Assembly (NCBI GenBank): GCA_030549495.1
Contig: JAUIRK010000708.1
Span: forward strand, 62,001-126,000
Direction of reading: 5' to 3'
DNA from: Nectonema munidae
Lineage: Eukaryota > Nematomorpha > Nectonematoida > Nectonematidae
DNA: 64,000 bases
Shown here: piece by piece, positions 1 through 11,880 of the stretch
How positions within the stretch are numbered: the first letter of the stretch is position 1
Layout of the letters: the number at the start of each line of letters is the position of its first letter
Position numbers and translations under genes: made by a program
Notes under the pieces: model-generated
What the model saw: the letters and a program-made list of their open reading frames with translations, nothing else
The model's database searches: none
What the model was told of the DNA's origin: nothing

Positions 1-649
1 TAAATCCTGCGTTCCTGTATCAAGGCTGACGGAAGATCTTATTCTACATCCTGACCTCAACGAAAATCTACATAGTACTTTGCTTTATCTCATAAGAAGA
101 GTAGGCCTTCAGGCAATTTGGTAGGCTTCATTGCGTTAGCATGGTCCACATCAAAACTTGTTTTCAGCTGGCTTACGATTTTGATTTCTGGCAACATTAT
201 CGCAGTTCAGGGAAATGGTTTGGATCTATTGAACATATTTTCAGCACACACTGCCTCAACCACGAAGTTGGCAGTTTAAGCATTGAACTTTCTAGAATTT
301 ATTCATAAACAAAAGACGTTGAAGAACATCTCCTGATTTTTGAAGTGGTGAAAACTACCGAATCACTTCGTCTCCATTTCTGTTATGTATTCATTTTTTG
401 AAAAAATGAAGTAACATTTACTCATTGCTTGAAGGAATCCTTTAAAAATCAGGTACAATATTGAAATTCTGAACTTAACATTAGAAACGATGTCATTTCT
501 TTGCTTCCTTTTTAAAACTGCTTCTATCAAAATTAGTTTCAAAAGCTTTTTAAATCCTTTCTTTTGTATCTTATATTTTCAATAAAAATATTTCTTTTGT
601 CTCTTTTTTCAATATAAGCCATTTTGATAAATCAAGCGTTTTTGTTTTA
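1..649. other. Left-edge stretch without recognisable gene
   Basis: No ORF longer than about 60 codons and no recognisable domain was found on either strand. The first 300 bases are somewhat less AT-rich than what follows and could be an old element fragment, but I could not assign a family. Confidence 0.4.
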
Positions 650-757
650 AAAAAGATCAGGTATTTGATGAATCCAGGATCAAAGCTTCTTTCTTCATAT
701 TTCGACACTCTTATACCTCCTTGATGAAAACACCACACGTATCCCTTACACATACCT
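650..757 (+). repeat. Degenerate tRNA-derived SINE fragment (family 1)
   Basis: The stretch loosely follows the 3' half of the SINE copies at 43243 and 60413: ATCAAAGCTTCTTTCTTCAT, then TTCGACAC, then GATGAAAACACCA. Much of the middle is lost. It sits directly before the splice acceptor of the exon at 784. The match is by eye and weak at the 5' end. Confidence 0.35.
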
Positions 758-783
758 TTTTATGTATTTTATTTTCAATTCAG

Positions 784-1212
784 GATTCAAAGATCAAGAA
801 ATATTACCTCAAACAAAACATCTTTCCTTGCAAGACTACGCATTATCCGTGAATCGCTCTCCATCCGTCGAAAGCACGTATGGGGATATGCCAAAAATAG
901 TGATTCAAAAGCCCTCACTAAAAGAGGATGAAGAAAATAGCAGGGAAGAATATTATGAGTATGATGAGGAAGAGGAGGATGATGATGATGACGAACTTCT
1001 GCGAAACAACGACCTCACCATCGATGATGAAAAGGAAATGCTGAGAGAGAGAGGCATATCTTTTTTGATAGCAGTGAGTAGTGGTAAGAGTATTAAATTT
1101 TTCAACACCGACTCCAACACTATCCTCGCAAAGTCCATCAGCTTGCCAACCCTCAGGCTGGCCCCCTTAAGCGAAAATATGACGGAACAAAATACAGATC
1201 ACTTCCTCACAG
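784..1212 (+). CDS. Internal exon of an unidentified protein, acidic run
   Basis: The stretch behaves as an exon. It follows a pyrimidine-rich acceptor (TTTTCAATTCAG) and ends at a consensus donor (ACAG|GTAAGA). It is open throughout, 429 bases long, entering and leaving in phase 1, so it could be skipped without shifting the frame. It encodes about 142 residues, hydrophilic at first, then a Glu/Asp-rich run (YEYDEEEEDDDDDELL), then RNNDLTIDDEKEMLRERGIS and a mixed segment with AVSSGKSIKFF. There is no signal peptide or membrane span. I do not recognise the family. The partner exons were not found: upstream ones may lie left of the window, and downstream ones should lie between here and 16 kb or have been missed. 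The minus-strand serine-run ORF across it is a shadow. Confidence 0.6.
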
Positions 1213-4080
1213 GTAAGATCCTTTCTCTTTTCTTTCAACGAATGAAAAATGAGATTCAAATTTAAATATAATTATATAATAACTTATTTGATTGGCTGAA
1301 AGAGATATCCCATTTCTAGGTAATTTGACTCTCAGAATTTTGACACCTTTGGCTACTATTTTCCTTCCGATAATGAAAAGAAAAATTGAAATTTGTTATA
1401 ATAATGTGTTAATTTTAGTTTGTTAGTTAGTCTATCTATTTTAACTTAGTTATAACAAGGGCAAACTATTTTTGATCCAAAAAATCCTATTGACTTATTT
1501 CACGAAATTCTTGCCCTAAAGAAAAATTTGAGGTTTTTTAAATTAAAACGCCTTGTTTCTTAGATTTAATAAAGAAATTAAAATTTTTGAATAGGATAAC
1601 TATAGTTTTGAAATAATAAAAAATAATTTTGGTTGCTTGGAAATAGGTTTTTAAAATTTTTGTTGAACAAAAAATTTTTTTTTCTTACCTTTATGACGTA
1701 AAAAATTCCAAAAAAACAGAGGAAAAAGGAATTCAAACTAGTTTAAAATTGATTTACAGTGACTCTTTGTTCTAATTAAAAAAAAATAATGGACTTTATG
1801 ATTTTATTGACTTTTTTTCGCCCTGGTTAAAACTATTGAACGAATTAACAAATCACAAACTAGCTACTTTCCCAACTAACTATAATTTAGCAAACTGATT
1901 GTAATAAATTTCAGATTCAAATTTTCGTACTTCCCGACATTTGGGATTATGAATTGTACGAAGTTGATGCATTGAAGTTTTAACGCTTTGGAATAAAACT
2001 AAAATATTCTCAATTTTTAATTTTTTTAGTTTTGAATGATTCAGCGAGTATAATTTTTTCTTCGTCACAAAAATATTTTTCATATCTACCAAACTTTTTT
2101 TAAGAAACACTGAATCATATGCCACTTGCTTTTAAATCAATAATAATTGTTTGATTCATTGTTGTTATCTTTCATTTTGTAGCAGGCAAAAAAAAGTCTT
2201 CAACGCGACCATCGTTCATCTGCTGATAACGTCTTTTCACAAATAAGTAGATGTTGAATAGTCAAGATTCTCTTCACGCAAATTCTTTTCTTTTTCTCTT
2301 TTTACAAGCTTGAAATCGCAGGTGTGAATCCTTCAATCTACAAATCTTCGATGTTGCAAAAGGCATATACCCTCCTAACACATTCAAAGCATACACACAA
2401 ATACACTCCCACACATATGTGCTGCGTTTTACTTTGTGTTGCAAAGGAAATAACATTCATGATACCAATGATCGCTGCTTTCCCAACTTTTAAGTTATAG
2501 AACTGTGACTTGAATTTTGGTCAAATAATAATGTGTACACGCACATTTGTAAAAATGTATCTTGCTTTTGAGATGTTTCGGGCAAATGATGACGTTTCAA
2601 AAAAATTTCAATCTGTCAATTTTGTTGAAATGTTACACAAAAAATTTTTATTTTTGTATAATTACAACGAAATATTATGAAACATTGTGTTAATTTATAT
2701 CAAATTTAATAAAAGATTTTAACTCTTTATCATCATTGCATACAAAAATTGACTCGAAAATTCTTTCCAAAATACAAAGCAATCATGCCATACAGCCGTA
2801 TAATTTTTGCACAAACAGAAAACCAAAAAGGATTTATTTTTGGAACAAAGTTTATATTTTAGTGATTTATTAGTAAGATTTAATGATACACATGGATTGC
2901 CAATTTGTGTATTGGAAAAATGAAAGCAGGTCATTGACCTTGAAATATTAACTTTTATATTTGTTGAAAAAATCTCGTGTTCTCATATGGATTAGGAGGT
3001 TCAAAATTATGGATGTTTGGGAAGAAAAAATATATAGAAGCGTTGAGGACTGCGCTTGCTTCAAAAATGTGTAAATTCAGCACAAGAATTGATCGTAGTA
3101 GTTGATGATGACAAATTCAAGTAGGAAGATTGGATAACACTAAAGTTTTGTATGATATCAACATAATTAGATAAACTTTCAGTAATAGTTTCAAAATTCA
3201 ATAACTTCGAAAGTAATCAAAACTCTCATGTACACATGAAAGTTCTCATCGTTGAATAGAGATATAGAATATAGAGTATAGACCAATAAAAACAGTTCCC
3301 ATCTCCTATCATTTTATTGGATAATAATTTTTATACATACATACATGTTAAACACTTCTGGGGACGTGACACACGCTGTCACTCACTCCAACCCCTCTCC
3401 AATTAGTGGGAAAAAGCGGGGAAAGCGTGTTAGCAATGGTCTAAACTCGTTTTCCATTCTTATTGATTCAGCCAATCACGCAGTCTTATCTCGCTTTATT
3501 GCATTACCAATCTATATTCGGGTGCAATAGGATAAACGCATTTTGCTCAATCTATGATTAAATTGCACTCCACAGATAATGTAGTAAATAATTCATTTTA
3601 AAAGTTTTCCATTTTCATCTGTCTTCAATGACGTGGTTGCGCGATTTTCTTTGATTCTTTCGACTACTTTTCTATATCCATTTTCATTCATAGAGCAATT
3701 CAAATAAAAAAATTATACTCCGTTTTCCGTGCTTTTAAAATAATCACCATTTTCTATTTCAACGGATCTACAGAATCAAAATGTATCAACAAAAAACGAG
3801 AAAAACGATTTTTTTGAAAACTATTAATTTCGTGCATGGTCAGGTCAACCTACGCTCCCACAGCCAAATCTGACTTTTGGAGGCTTTCATACGAGCCTCT
3901 AATAACTACGACACGTAGGATTTTCAACCTTCCCAGAGAGTGAGAGAATTATCAAAACACTAAAAGCTCAAGATTATGAAAAAAATTAGTCCGTATAGTT
4001 TAAATTGATTTGAAAACGCTAATTCATCGTTATTACGTTACGTTGATTTCATTTACGCGCTGAGTAAATCAAATAATATA
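1213..4080. other. AT-rich non-coding stretch
   Basis: Probably the intron downstream of the exon at 784, or intergenic DNA. Short ORFs here have no recognisable domain and biased A/T codon use. No paired terminal repeats were seen. A small hairpin (GGAGGCT/AGCCTC) lies near 3870-3900. Confidence 0.5.
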
Positions 4081-4235
4081 CAGTAGTGCCCACTTAATAT
4101 CATACCGTTTTATAGAATATCCCGTTTATTGTCATAAAATATTGAAATCCCAAACCATTTCCTATACAAAACATAGAAATTTGCTCGTTTAATGTCATAG
4201 ATATTCCCGTTTATTGTCATAGAAAATTAGCCAAA
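4081..4235. repeat. Single pogo/Tigger-like terminus
   Basis: CAGTAGTGCCCACTTAATAT opens a stretch with repeated subterminal words (CCCGTTTATTGTCATA twice, CTCGTTTAATGTCATAG once), the style of pogo-group termini. No matching inverted end was found downstream, so this is a one-ended remnant. Confidence 0.4.
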
Positions 4236-4659
4236 ATTAATTTTTAGAATAACATTTTGCAGGATTATCGCGCCGATACACGCATTTTTTCATCAACTTG
4301 AACTCCTATCTTATCACTAAACCAACAGTAATGCACCAATAAGTTACATCAAAGTCTAATCCCTTAATTAACCATGACCATGACGATGTTATCGATAAGC
4401 ATCACCATGATGAATGTTCGGATTCGATTTCGTTAAAAATCATTTGGCTTTAACCATTTGGTGAGACTTGACAGGTTAATGCGTCGATAAATCACATGTG
4501 ATCAAAAGCAACATTGTGATCAAAGCTCGACATGACCCAGCACGCATAGCAACACACACACTAAAAACAGGTCTTGAAAGGATGATCATTTTGATCTTAA
4601 ATAAACTTCCCAATCAAAAAACATTTGCGATAAAAAGGGCAGTTTTGCAAGCTATTCTT

Positions 4660-5770
4660 CAGTTTTAATCATGAGGCAAACTAGCGAAAGATTTCCTGCC
4701 AGAAGCTGGAGATCATAAGTGGTCATCTAGCCAATCACAAACTTAATTGTCAAAACTATGGTGCACATCCACCATTTCAAAATTCTCAGAAGAAGTCCCA
4801 GATCCGCAAGACCCTGAGCAAACAAGAAAACAGGATGGATGAAGGAGGAGTGAGACTTTAATGGTTCGTGGATGAATTGCCCATCACCACGAGTCTGGAG
4901 GAGAAGAACATCGGAACCTAGAAAGGAGATTTAAGGAACAATGGTGGATCTGGTTGGAAAGACTTTTGATCAAATATAAAAAGGAATGGGGAGAAAAGTG
5001 ATGGACATCCCAGGAACAATTTTAACTGTGGGAGTGTTGAGAAGTAAACCTATGACTCTAAACGAGATGAGAGGAATCTATGGCCCTATGACGACGTTGG
5101 AGATGAGACAGAAGTGAGCGGCAGATGAAGGTCAAGGAGGTACCCTGTCATGCAACATGAGGCAGGACAAGTCCTCTACTGGTGGTTGGCAAAAGGCAAC
5201 CAGGTGTTTAGAGGAGTCCCCCAGTAGTCCCATATATGAACAATAAAAACGATGATGACTGCAACCTATTTGAGACTGCTAAGAGATTTGAACGTGACAT
5301 CAGACAGGGGGAATCCTTTTCGTCCCCAAGGATGAAGAACTCCCAATTTTCGCAACACACTCATAGAGATGTGAATGGGGATATGAAACGAAGGTAGGAA
5401 GAAGGTGGTCCAGAAGATTGTGAAATCGAGAGGGAAGTGAGTCAGACTTGCCGAAGTTTAAGTGGAGAGACATGTGAAGGGCATGAAGATGTAAACAGTC
5501 CAGTGGGCAAACTGTTCCAGTTGATGCTAGAGCTCCCAGAAACAGAGACAATGAGATGACAACAGAAGAGTTCCAGGTAGGGACGGGATCCCAGACTGAG
5601 GATGGGGTTTGACAGATGAGACATTGTGACACATAAGAGATGTGCCCCATGTGAATGACGATGAGTCAGTGAACTTCCACCACCAAAGGCCCATGTTCCT
5701 CGAGCTCATTGTGGCTATCTGGAAGATCGGCACATCTCACCACCTTTACTCTCTGGAAAGTGAGCGAAAC
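4660..5770. other. GC-richer block of unknown nature
   Basis: This kilobase is visibly richer in G and C and poorer in homopolymers than everything around it. The longest ORF (5650-5300, minus, 116 codons) resembles nothing I know and has no domain signature. A TATA-like word (GATAAAAAGGG, about 4630) sits about 28 bases before an initiator-like TTCAGTTTT (about 4660), so a pol II start is conceivable. No paired repeats bound the block. It may be an old element or a non-coding transcript. Confidence 0.35.
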
Positions 5771-5774
5771 GGTT

Positions 5775-6600
5775 GAACATTGCAAACAGATTTTTAAATC
5801 TAAATAGACAATTCCAGATCCAAGTCAAATGAAAAAATATGATATTTATTAAAGTTTAGGTACTTGTCAATGGTGTATATATTTTTTATTTGTAATTTTA
5901 ATAAATAATGTATGAAAAAAGTGATAAATAAATTTTTTATTCTTTATTTGTATATTGTGATAATAATGTCTGAAAATGTAATAAATATTGTTTTAATGAA
6001 CCACGGTTGAGTTATCAGGTAGCCCCTACATGTATAACACAAGTTAAATGTTAAACCACATAATCATGAAAATAGAAGGATATTAGAATATGGATTATGT
6101 ATAATTAAAAGAGGAAAAAAGCCACTGTAGTGCAAATCGAGGTATTTATATAAAAAAGACAGTAAAAATACGTTATCCTATAAAATATGTGACGAATTTT
6201 TTAATTTCAAGACACGCGATAACTTTCCAAAACATAATCTGTCCCACATACTGACGGAAGTTGTCGATACGTGGAATTCAAAACAGGGATTCTCAACCTA
6301 TGATTGGCGAACTAGCAGGAGGACGTAAATGACTAGCGTAAAAAATTATTTTAAATATTTGTAATTGTGGAGGATTTTTTTCTTGATTTTTTTATTTGAA
6401 TTGTGTTCTCCATTATCAATTTTTTTGTCATTAATTTGTTTTTGACAAAAAAGCTTTCATTAAAATATTTAAATATTCAGAGAGAAAGAGAGAGTCTGTT
6501 TTTTGTGCGTAAAAAGGCATCTAAATTTATATTATCGCTGTAAAATATTCACAATAGTGATGTTTCTTCTCAAAAAAGCTGTTACATTTGATGATATCCT
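5775..6600. other. AT-rich stretch, nothing recognised
   Basis: No ORF with a recognisable domain, no paired repeats and no tRNA-like sequence was found. The overlapping short ORFs near 6503-6808 are shadows of the reverse-strand LINE remnant. Confidence 0.5.
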
Positions 6601-6795
6601 CCTTTGCAGAACTCGTTCGATACCTCTTCTTCATTTTATCCCCTTATTGGGGGTCGATGGCTTTGATCCGTTCTCTCCAAAGCTTTCTGTCTGTAGCATC
6701 GCTTTCTTTCAAACCAAATTTTTTCATACTTTCTTCCAAATCATCTCCCCATCTCATTTTTGCTGTCCTCTTTTTCCTTTTACCCCAGAGAAGCT
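6585..6795 (-). pseudogene. 3' end of a non-LTR (LINE) reverse transcriptase ORF
   Basis: Read on the minus strand, 6792-6644 gives a basic start (GKRKKRTAKMRWGDDLEESM) followed by SDATDRKLWRERIKAID and a stop. This is the familiar C-terminal tail of jockey/RTE-type LINE polymerases: a basic run, then W-x-D-D, then A-x-D-R-x-x-W-R. About 50 codons survive; the catalytic part is absent, as expected for a 5'-truncated LINE copy. About 60 bases of 3' UTR follow the stop. The exact clade is not resolved. Confidence 0.6.
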
Positions 6796-6799
6796 TATA

Positions 6800-7967
6800 A
6801 AAACATGAAATTATTTTTTTTACATTTCTGATGATGAGTAATTTATATGAAAATTTACCTTTAAAATAATTATATATAAATTAATATTTTATCATTTGTT
6901 CTTATACCAATACAAAACTCTCATGATTATCTCGATTTTTCCGGCCTAGAAATTTAATTGATTCTCCATAACGCATACCCGACCCCCTTTCAACCTGTAA
7001 GTAATAACCGATCCTTAGAAAACGCTCATCGAATCCAGGGCTCGATTTTGACCTCTTTGTGGACCCCTGAGCTAGGCTAAAGTATGCTGGAAGTGCAAAC
7101 GTACACAAGAATGCTCAGTCAGGAATGTTTTTTAAAATCAGAGTTATTGAAAAAAAATCGGATAATGCTTACGAAAGAGAAAACGAAAAATTCGAAAGAT
7201 CACAAGCAATTTATTGCTTCTAAAAAAATCAAAGATGAAAAAAACTTTGTCATTAAAAGAAAGATATATTACCTTATATTTATTATATACCTTGACCCAT
7301 AAGTATGAAAGCAAACTGGATTAAATTAAGTTTCTAGGGAGATTTTTAAAAAATAAACATTTAGTGTGAAGAATTGATTTAGAATACATTTTAAAGAGTC
7401 TAACCAGGTCCTTGATGCTTTAACTTTGAATAGAGGTAAGTTTGACCGAAATTAACTCAAATTACGAAAAAAAAACAAAAAAATCGGAATAATTGAGTAA
7501 TCTAACTCGATTCCATGACATTTGCTCAAAAGAATAATGCTCACAAGACAAATTCCTCACATCTTCAAAAAAATTTTTAGACAAATGCTCACTACTTTTT
7601 CAAGCGCTGTTCGAAAAAGCTTGAAACCGGCTGATTTTGATTCATATTCAAACTTGTGACTTTTCCTAAAATCACTAACTACATTTTTTGATACTATTTT
7701 CACGCTAGTTGAATGACTCTCTCATGCCAAAATCTGTCAATAATAACGAATATCGGTCTCTTTTTAAATGAGTGGGAAAACACTATACGCCTTCTTGATT
7801 TTTTTCAAATTAAAATTTTTCCCTCTTTTTGATCCAATTTTATCATGCTTCCCAGTGGCAACATTTTTTCTTATCAATATGCCTTAAAATCTATCAAAAA
7901 AGGATGTAAACATGGGTATCTTTTCAAAAATTCAATATTTTTTTAGAATGAATATAGTATCATTTTA
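6800..7967. other. AT-rich stretch without gene
   Basis: No recognisable coding sequence. The 68- to 72-codon ORFs near 7000-7300 lack domain features. The right part borders the end of the mariner copy, whose own terminal repeats I could not identify. Confidence 0.4.
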
Positions 7968-8623
7968 TTATTTTTTTTCACTGCGTGTTCTCAAACGGAC
8001 GCCCATTTTTGGATCCAAACACTGCTTACAACGCCAAGCGATCGAATCACACACATCACGAAACATTCCTTCAGGTATTTGAGCGCATTCATGTTCAATC
8101 GCTTCTCTCAATCCAGTGACTGTTGCAGGTTTTGTAGCGTAGACTTTATCTTTTAGGTATCCCCATAAGAAAAAATGTAGTGGTGTGAGGTCTAGTGATC
8201 CAATTCACCTGTTTGACAAGAGTTCATCAAGGAAGGACCTAACATCATGATGATAATGTGGAGGTGCCCCTCAAAATAAAACTCTTTAACTTCAAAATTT
8301 TCTCTAATGCTTGGCATAACAGTTTGTTGCAGCTTTGACAGTTTGTCCAATTAATCCTCTTGATGATAAAGCGCACCACACTGTAACTCCCGGTAAATTG
8401 ACATGACGGTCGACAAAAGCATGTGCATTTTCAGGTCCCCAATTATGGCGGTTAATGGAACCATTTAATTTGAAAGTAGCCAAACATATTCCACACAATA
8501 TTCGTTGAAAAACAGCATTTCTTGCACATTCTTCTAAATACCATTGGCAATACTGTACTCTTCGGTCTAGAGCATCGTCATTAACCCTATTAGTGCTGGG
8601 CAAAATTTGTCCGCTCAATGGCT

Positions 8624-8661
8624 GGGGGGGGGGGGGGGCGTAAAGTACCCCCCCCCCCCCC
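8624..8661. repeat. G-run/C-run hairpin at the left end of the piggyBac-like element
   Basis: About 15 consecutive G, a 9-base spacer (CGTAAAGTA) and about 14 consecutive C can fold into a perfect stem. The G run could also form quadruplex-type structures. Run lengths in such sites are prone to sequencing error. Confidence 0.85.
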
Positions 8662-8724
8662 TATTTTTCTCAGATATTAATAAGTTTTTATAAATATTTT
8701 TAATGTTACATATATATTTCAACT

Positions 8725-9990
8725 ATGCTGAATTCAGTGGTGATGTCCATTTTTAAACAAAATCAATCAAACCTGTCAAAAAATTGATTTATATTTGACA
8801 GCTCATCTCAAAAAGGAACTTTTTATTTAAATAATCATATAAAGTTTTTTACACATGTATACCCATTTTCAAATATGCTGAATTCAGTGGTGATATTCAT
8901 TTTTTATGAAAATCAATCAAACCTGTCAAAAAATTTATCTAAATGTAACAGCTCATCTCAAAAAGGAACTATTTATCCAAATAAGTATATAAAGTTTTTC
9001 ACACATGTATACCCATTTTCAAATATGCTGAATTAAGTTGTGAATTCATTGTTTATAAAAATCAATCAAACATGTCAAAAAATTGATCTAAATGTGACAG
9101 CTCATCTCAAAAAGAAACTTTTTATCTAAATAATTATATAAACTTTTTTACACATGTATACCCATTTTCAAATATGCTGAATTCAGTGGTGATATTCATT
9201 TTTTATGAAAATCAATCAAACTGTCAAAAAATTGATCTAAATGTGACAGCTCATCTCAAATAGAAGCTTTTTATCTAAATAATTATATAATGTTTTTTAC
9301 ACATATATACCTATTTTCAAGCATGCTGAATTCAGTGGTGATATTCATTTTTTATGAAAATCATTTAAACCTGTCAAAAAAGTGATTTAAATATGACAGA
9401 TCATCTCAAAAAAGAAACTTTTTATCCAAATAATTATATAATGTTATTTACACATATACCCCCATTATCAAGCATGCTGAATTCAGCGGTGATATTCATT
9501 TTTTTTTATAAAAAGCAATTAAAGTTATCAAAGCATTCTGAAAGATGGTTCACACTATTATTTATATATGAGAGCTCATCTTAAAAAGAAACTTTTTATC
9601 TAAGTAATAATATAAAGTTTTTTACACATATATACCAATTTTTAAGCATGTGTAATTCAGTGGTGATTTTCATTTTTTATAAAAATCAATCAAAACTGTC
9701 AAAAAATTGATTTATCCCAAAAAGAATGATCACGCACTGTTTTTTGAATTAGAGAATTACGTTTAATTAAAAGTATAGGGAGTTGATGAAGTTTACCGTG
9801 TATGTCATTTTACACACATATACCCATTTTCAAGTAGGCTGTGTTTACTGGTTATATTCCTTTTTTTATAAAAAATTAGTCAAACCTGACAAAATAATTT
9901 AAATATGACAGCCCATGTCAAAATTAAAATTTTTATTCTTATAAAAAGTTTTTTATACATTTCAAGTATGTAGAATTTAATGGTGATGTC
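8725..9990. repeat. Tandem array A, about eight units of ~149 bp
   Basis: The word GCTGAATTCAGTGGTGAT recurs near 8728, 8876, 9024, 9175, 9323 and 9473, and in weaker form near 9646, 9830 and 9966. Each is followed in order by CAATCAAACCTGTCAAAAAA, a GACAGCTCATCTCAAAAAG segment and TTTTTTACACAT. Central units are most alike and the right-hand ones more diverged. This fits a satellite expanded by unequal exchange inside the element. Confidence 0.85.
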
Positions 9991-10954
9991 ATTTTTTATG
10001 AAATCAATAAAACCTGTCAAAAAATCGATTAAACCTGTAAATCAATGTTATATAAACATAAAAATAACTTCTACTTGCAGTATTTTTCTGGTAATCTTAA
10101 AGTAATAACTTTAGGTGTTTAATTCACTCAAAATATTTCATTCTACAGTAACTTATGTAACTCGATAGGACCTCCATCTTTTTGGCTACAAATTCGTTAC
10201 GGGCTTGTAGTCTCTACGTCATATTATAATTTACAGTATGTAATTTTGTTATTCATTCCATGATGATCCTTTCTTGGTAGCTCTTTTTTCATTAGAAATT
10301 TATATTCTTCAATGTGTGTTCGAAAATTTTTTTATAATGATAAAATTACTTTTTTCGTCTCTCAAAGCATTTTGATTAAGGAATCTTCTGTATGATCTTA
10401 GACTTTTTTATCAATATCGTGTATTTTATTATCAGGCCTGAATATTTGTTAACCAAATGTTAATTGTAATCCTAGATGATAAGCTATAGATTTAAATATT
10501 TTTCATTTGTAAAAGAGGAACTTTTTTTTGTCAAAATGTTTTTTAAGCACCTAATATTATATAATTAAACCACTTCCTAGTTCATTAGAACATGGTAGAT
10601 CTTCCATTTAGTCAAGATACATTTTTTTAAATCATTTGTTTTGATCACATGCTCTCTTTTCAATTAGTTTTCAAACTGGTTCCTTCTCTCATACAAATTT
10701 TCAAAAGATTATATAATACGTTTTGTTTTTTTTTTAATAAATATTTCATACTCAAGATGATTGTAGAAAGTATTATAAGCCAAAATATACAAAAAAAAGT
10801 ATATTTTTACTATATATCTAATATGCAGCCGTTTTTTGAAATTTTTTTACATAACTGATTTTCAGGCATACATTACTAATTCAATTGCCACTTCGAGATA
10901 TTTTTTAATCGTATTATCCAAAATCCAGTACAAAAATAAAATAAGCATAGTCGA

Positions 10955-11880
10955 TTTGGTATTTTATTTTTTTGAAAATATTTTTGAAGACAGTATCTAG
11001 AATTAAACCGCAAATTTGTTTAAAGTTTTCAGATATTTTAAAACCATAAATGCCAAACCTGAGTCCAAAAATGAAATCAGCATCTTCCATTTGGCATAAA
11101 AACAGATATTTTATTTAAATTTCAAAAATATTTCTGTAGACATAGACGTAAATCGAACATTTGATTGACACTTTCAGACATTTAAAACCTCTAAATGCAA
11201 AAAATGATTTCAGAAATAAAAATTATCATGGTCGAATTGATATAAAAACATATATTTCATGTAAAATTAGAGAGAATATTTTGGGATATAGTTTTCATAC
11301 AAAAACCGCAAATTTGTTTGACACTAGCAGTAAAATCTCTAAATGCGAAAACTGTGTTCAGAAAGGAAATCATCATAATCTATTTGCTATAAAAACATAT
11401 ATTTCATGTAAAATTTGAATAAATATTTTTGGAAACAAATTTTAGAACTAAACGCAAAAATGATTGATACTTATAGGTATTTTCAAATTCAAACTGCAAA
11501 AATTGAGTCCATAAATGCAACTAGAATGGTTGATTTGGTATAAAAACATATATTTAATTGTAAAATTTGAATGAATGTTTTTGGAGACAATTTTTAGAAG
11601 TAAACTGCAAATTTGATTAACACTTATAGGTATTTTAACATCCTAAATGTAAAAAATGAATTCAGAAATGAAAACAGCATGATTGATTTTGTATAAAAAC
11701 ATATATTTCATGTAAAATTGAGAGATTATTTTTGGAGATAGCTTTTAGAAGTAAACTGCAAATTTGATTGACATTGACAGATATTTTAAAACCTCTAAAT
11801 GTGAAAAATGAGTTCAGAAATGAAAACAGCATGGTTGATTTAGTATAAAAACATATAGTTTTTGTTAAATTTGAAGGTAT
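10955..11880. repeat. Tandem array B, about six units of ~150 bp
   Basis: The word AAAACATATATTTCATGTAA recurs near 11246, 11391, 11543 and 11694, with weaker versions at 10960, 11098 and 11848. It alternates with AAACTGCAAATTTGATTGAC and AAATGAGTTCAGAAATGAAA. The period matches array A but I see no clear sequence similarity between the two. The 85-codon ORF at 11161 lies within it and is a by-product of the repeat. Confidence 0.8.

Noticed and set aside
953-1138. Minus-strand ORF with a run of serines
   Set aside because: It is the complement of the GAT/GAG acidic run in the plus-strand exon; the plus frame has proper splice sites.
5300-5650. 116-codon minus ORF as a gene in the GC-rich block
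   Set aside because: No Met-proximal domain, no splice context and no recognisable family; a higher GC content alone lengthens random ORFs.
8725-9990. CRISPR or coding repeat protein in array A
   Set aside because: There are no unique spacers and stops occur in all frames; it is a non-coding satellite-like array inside a transposon.
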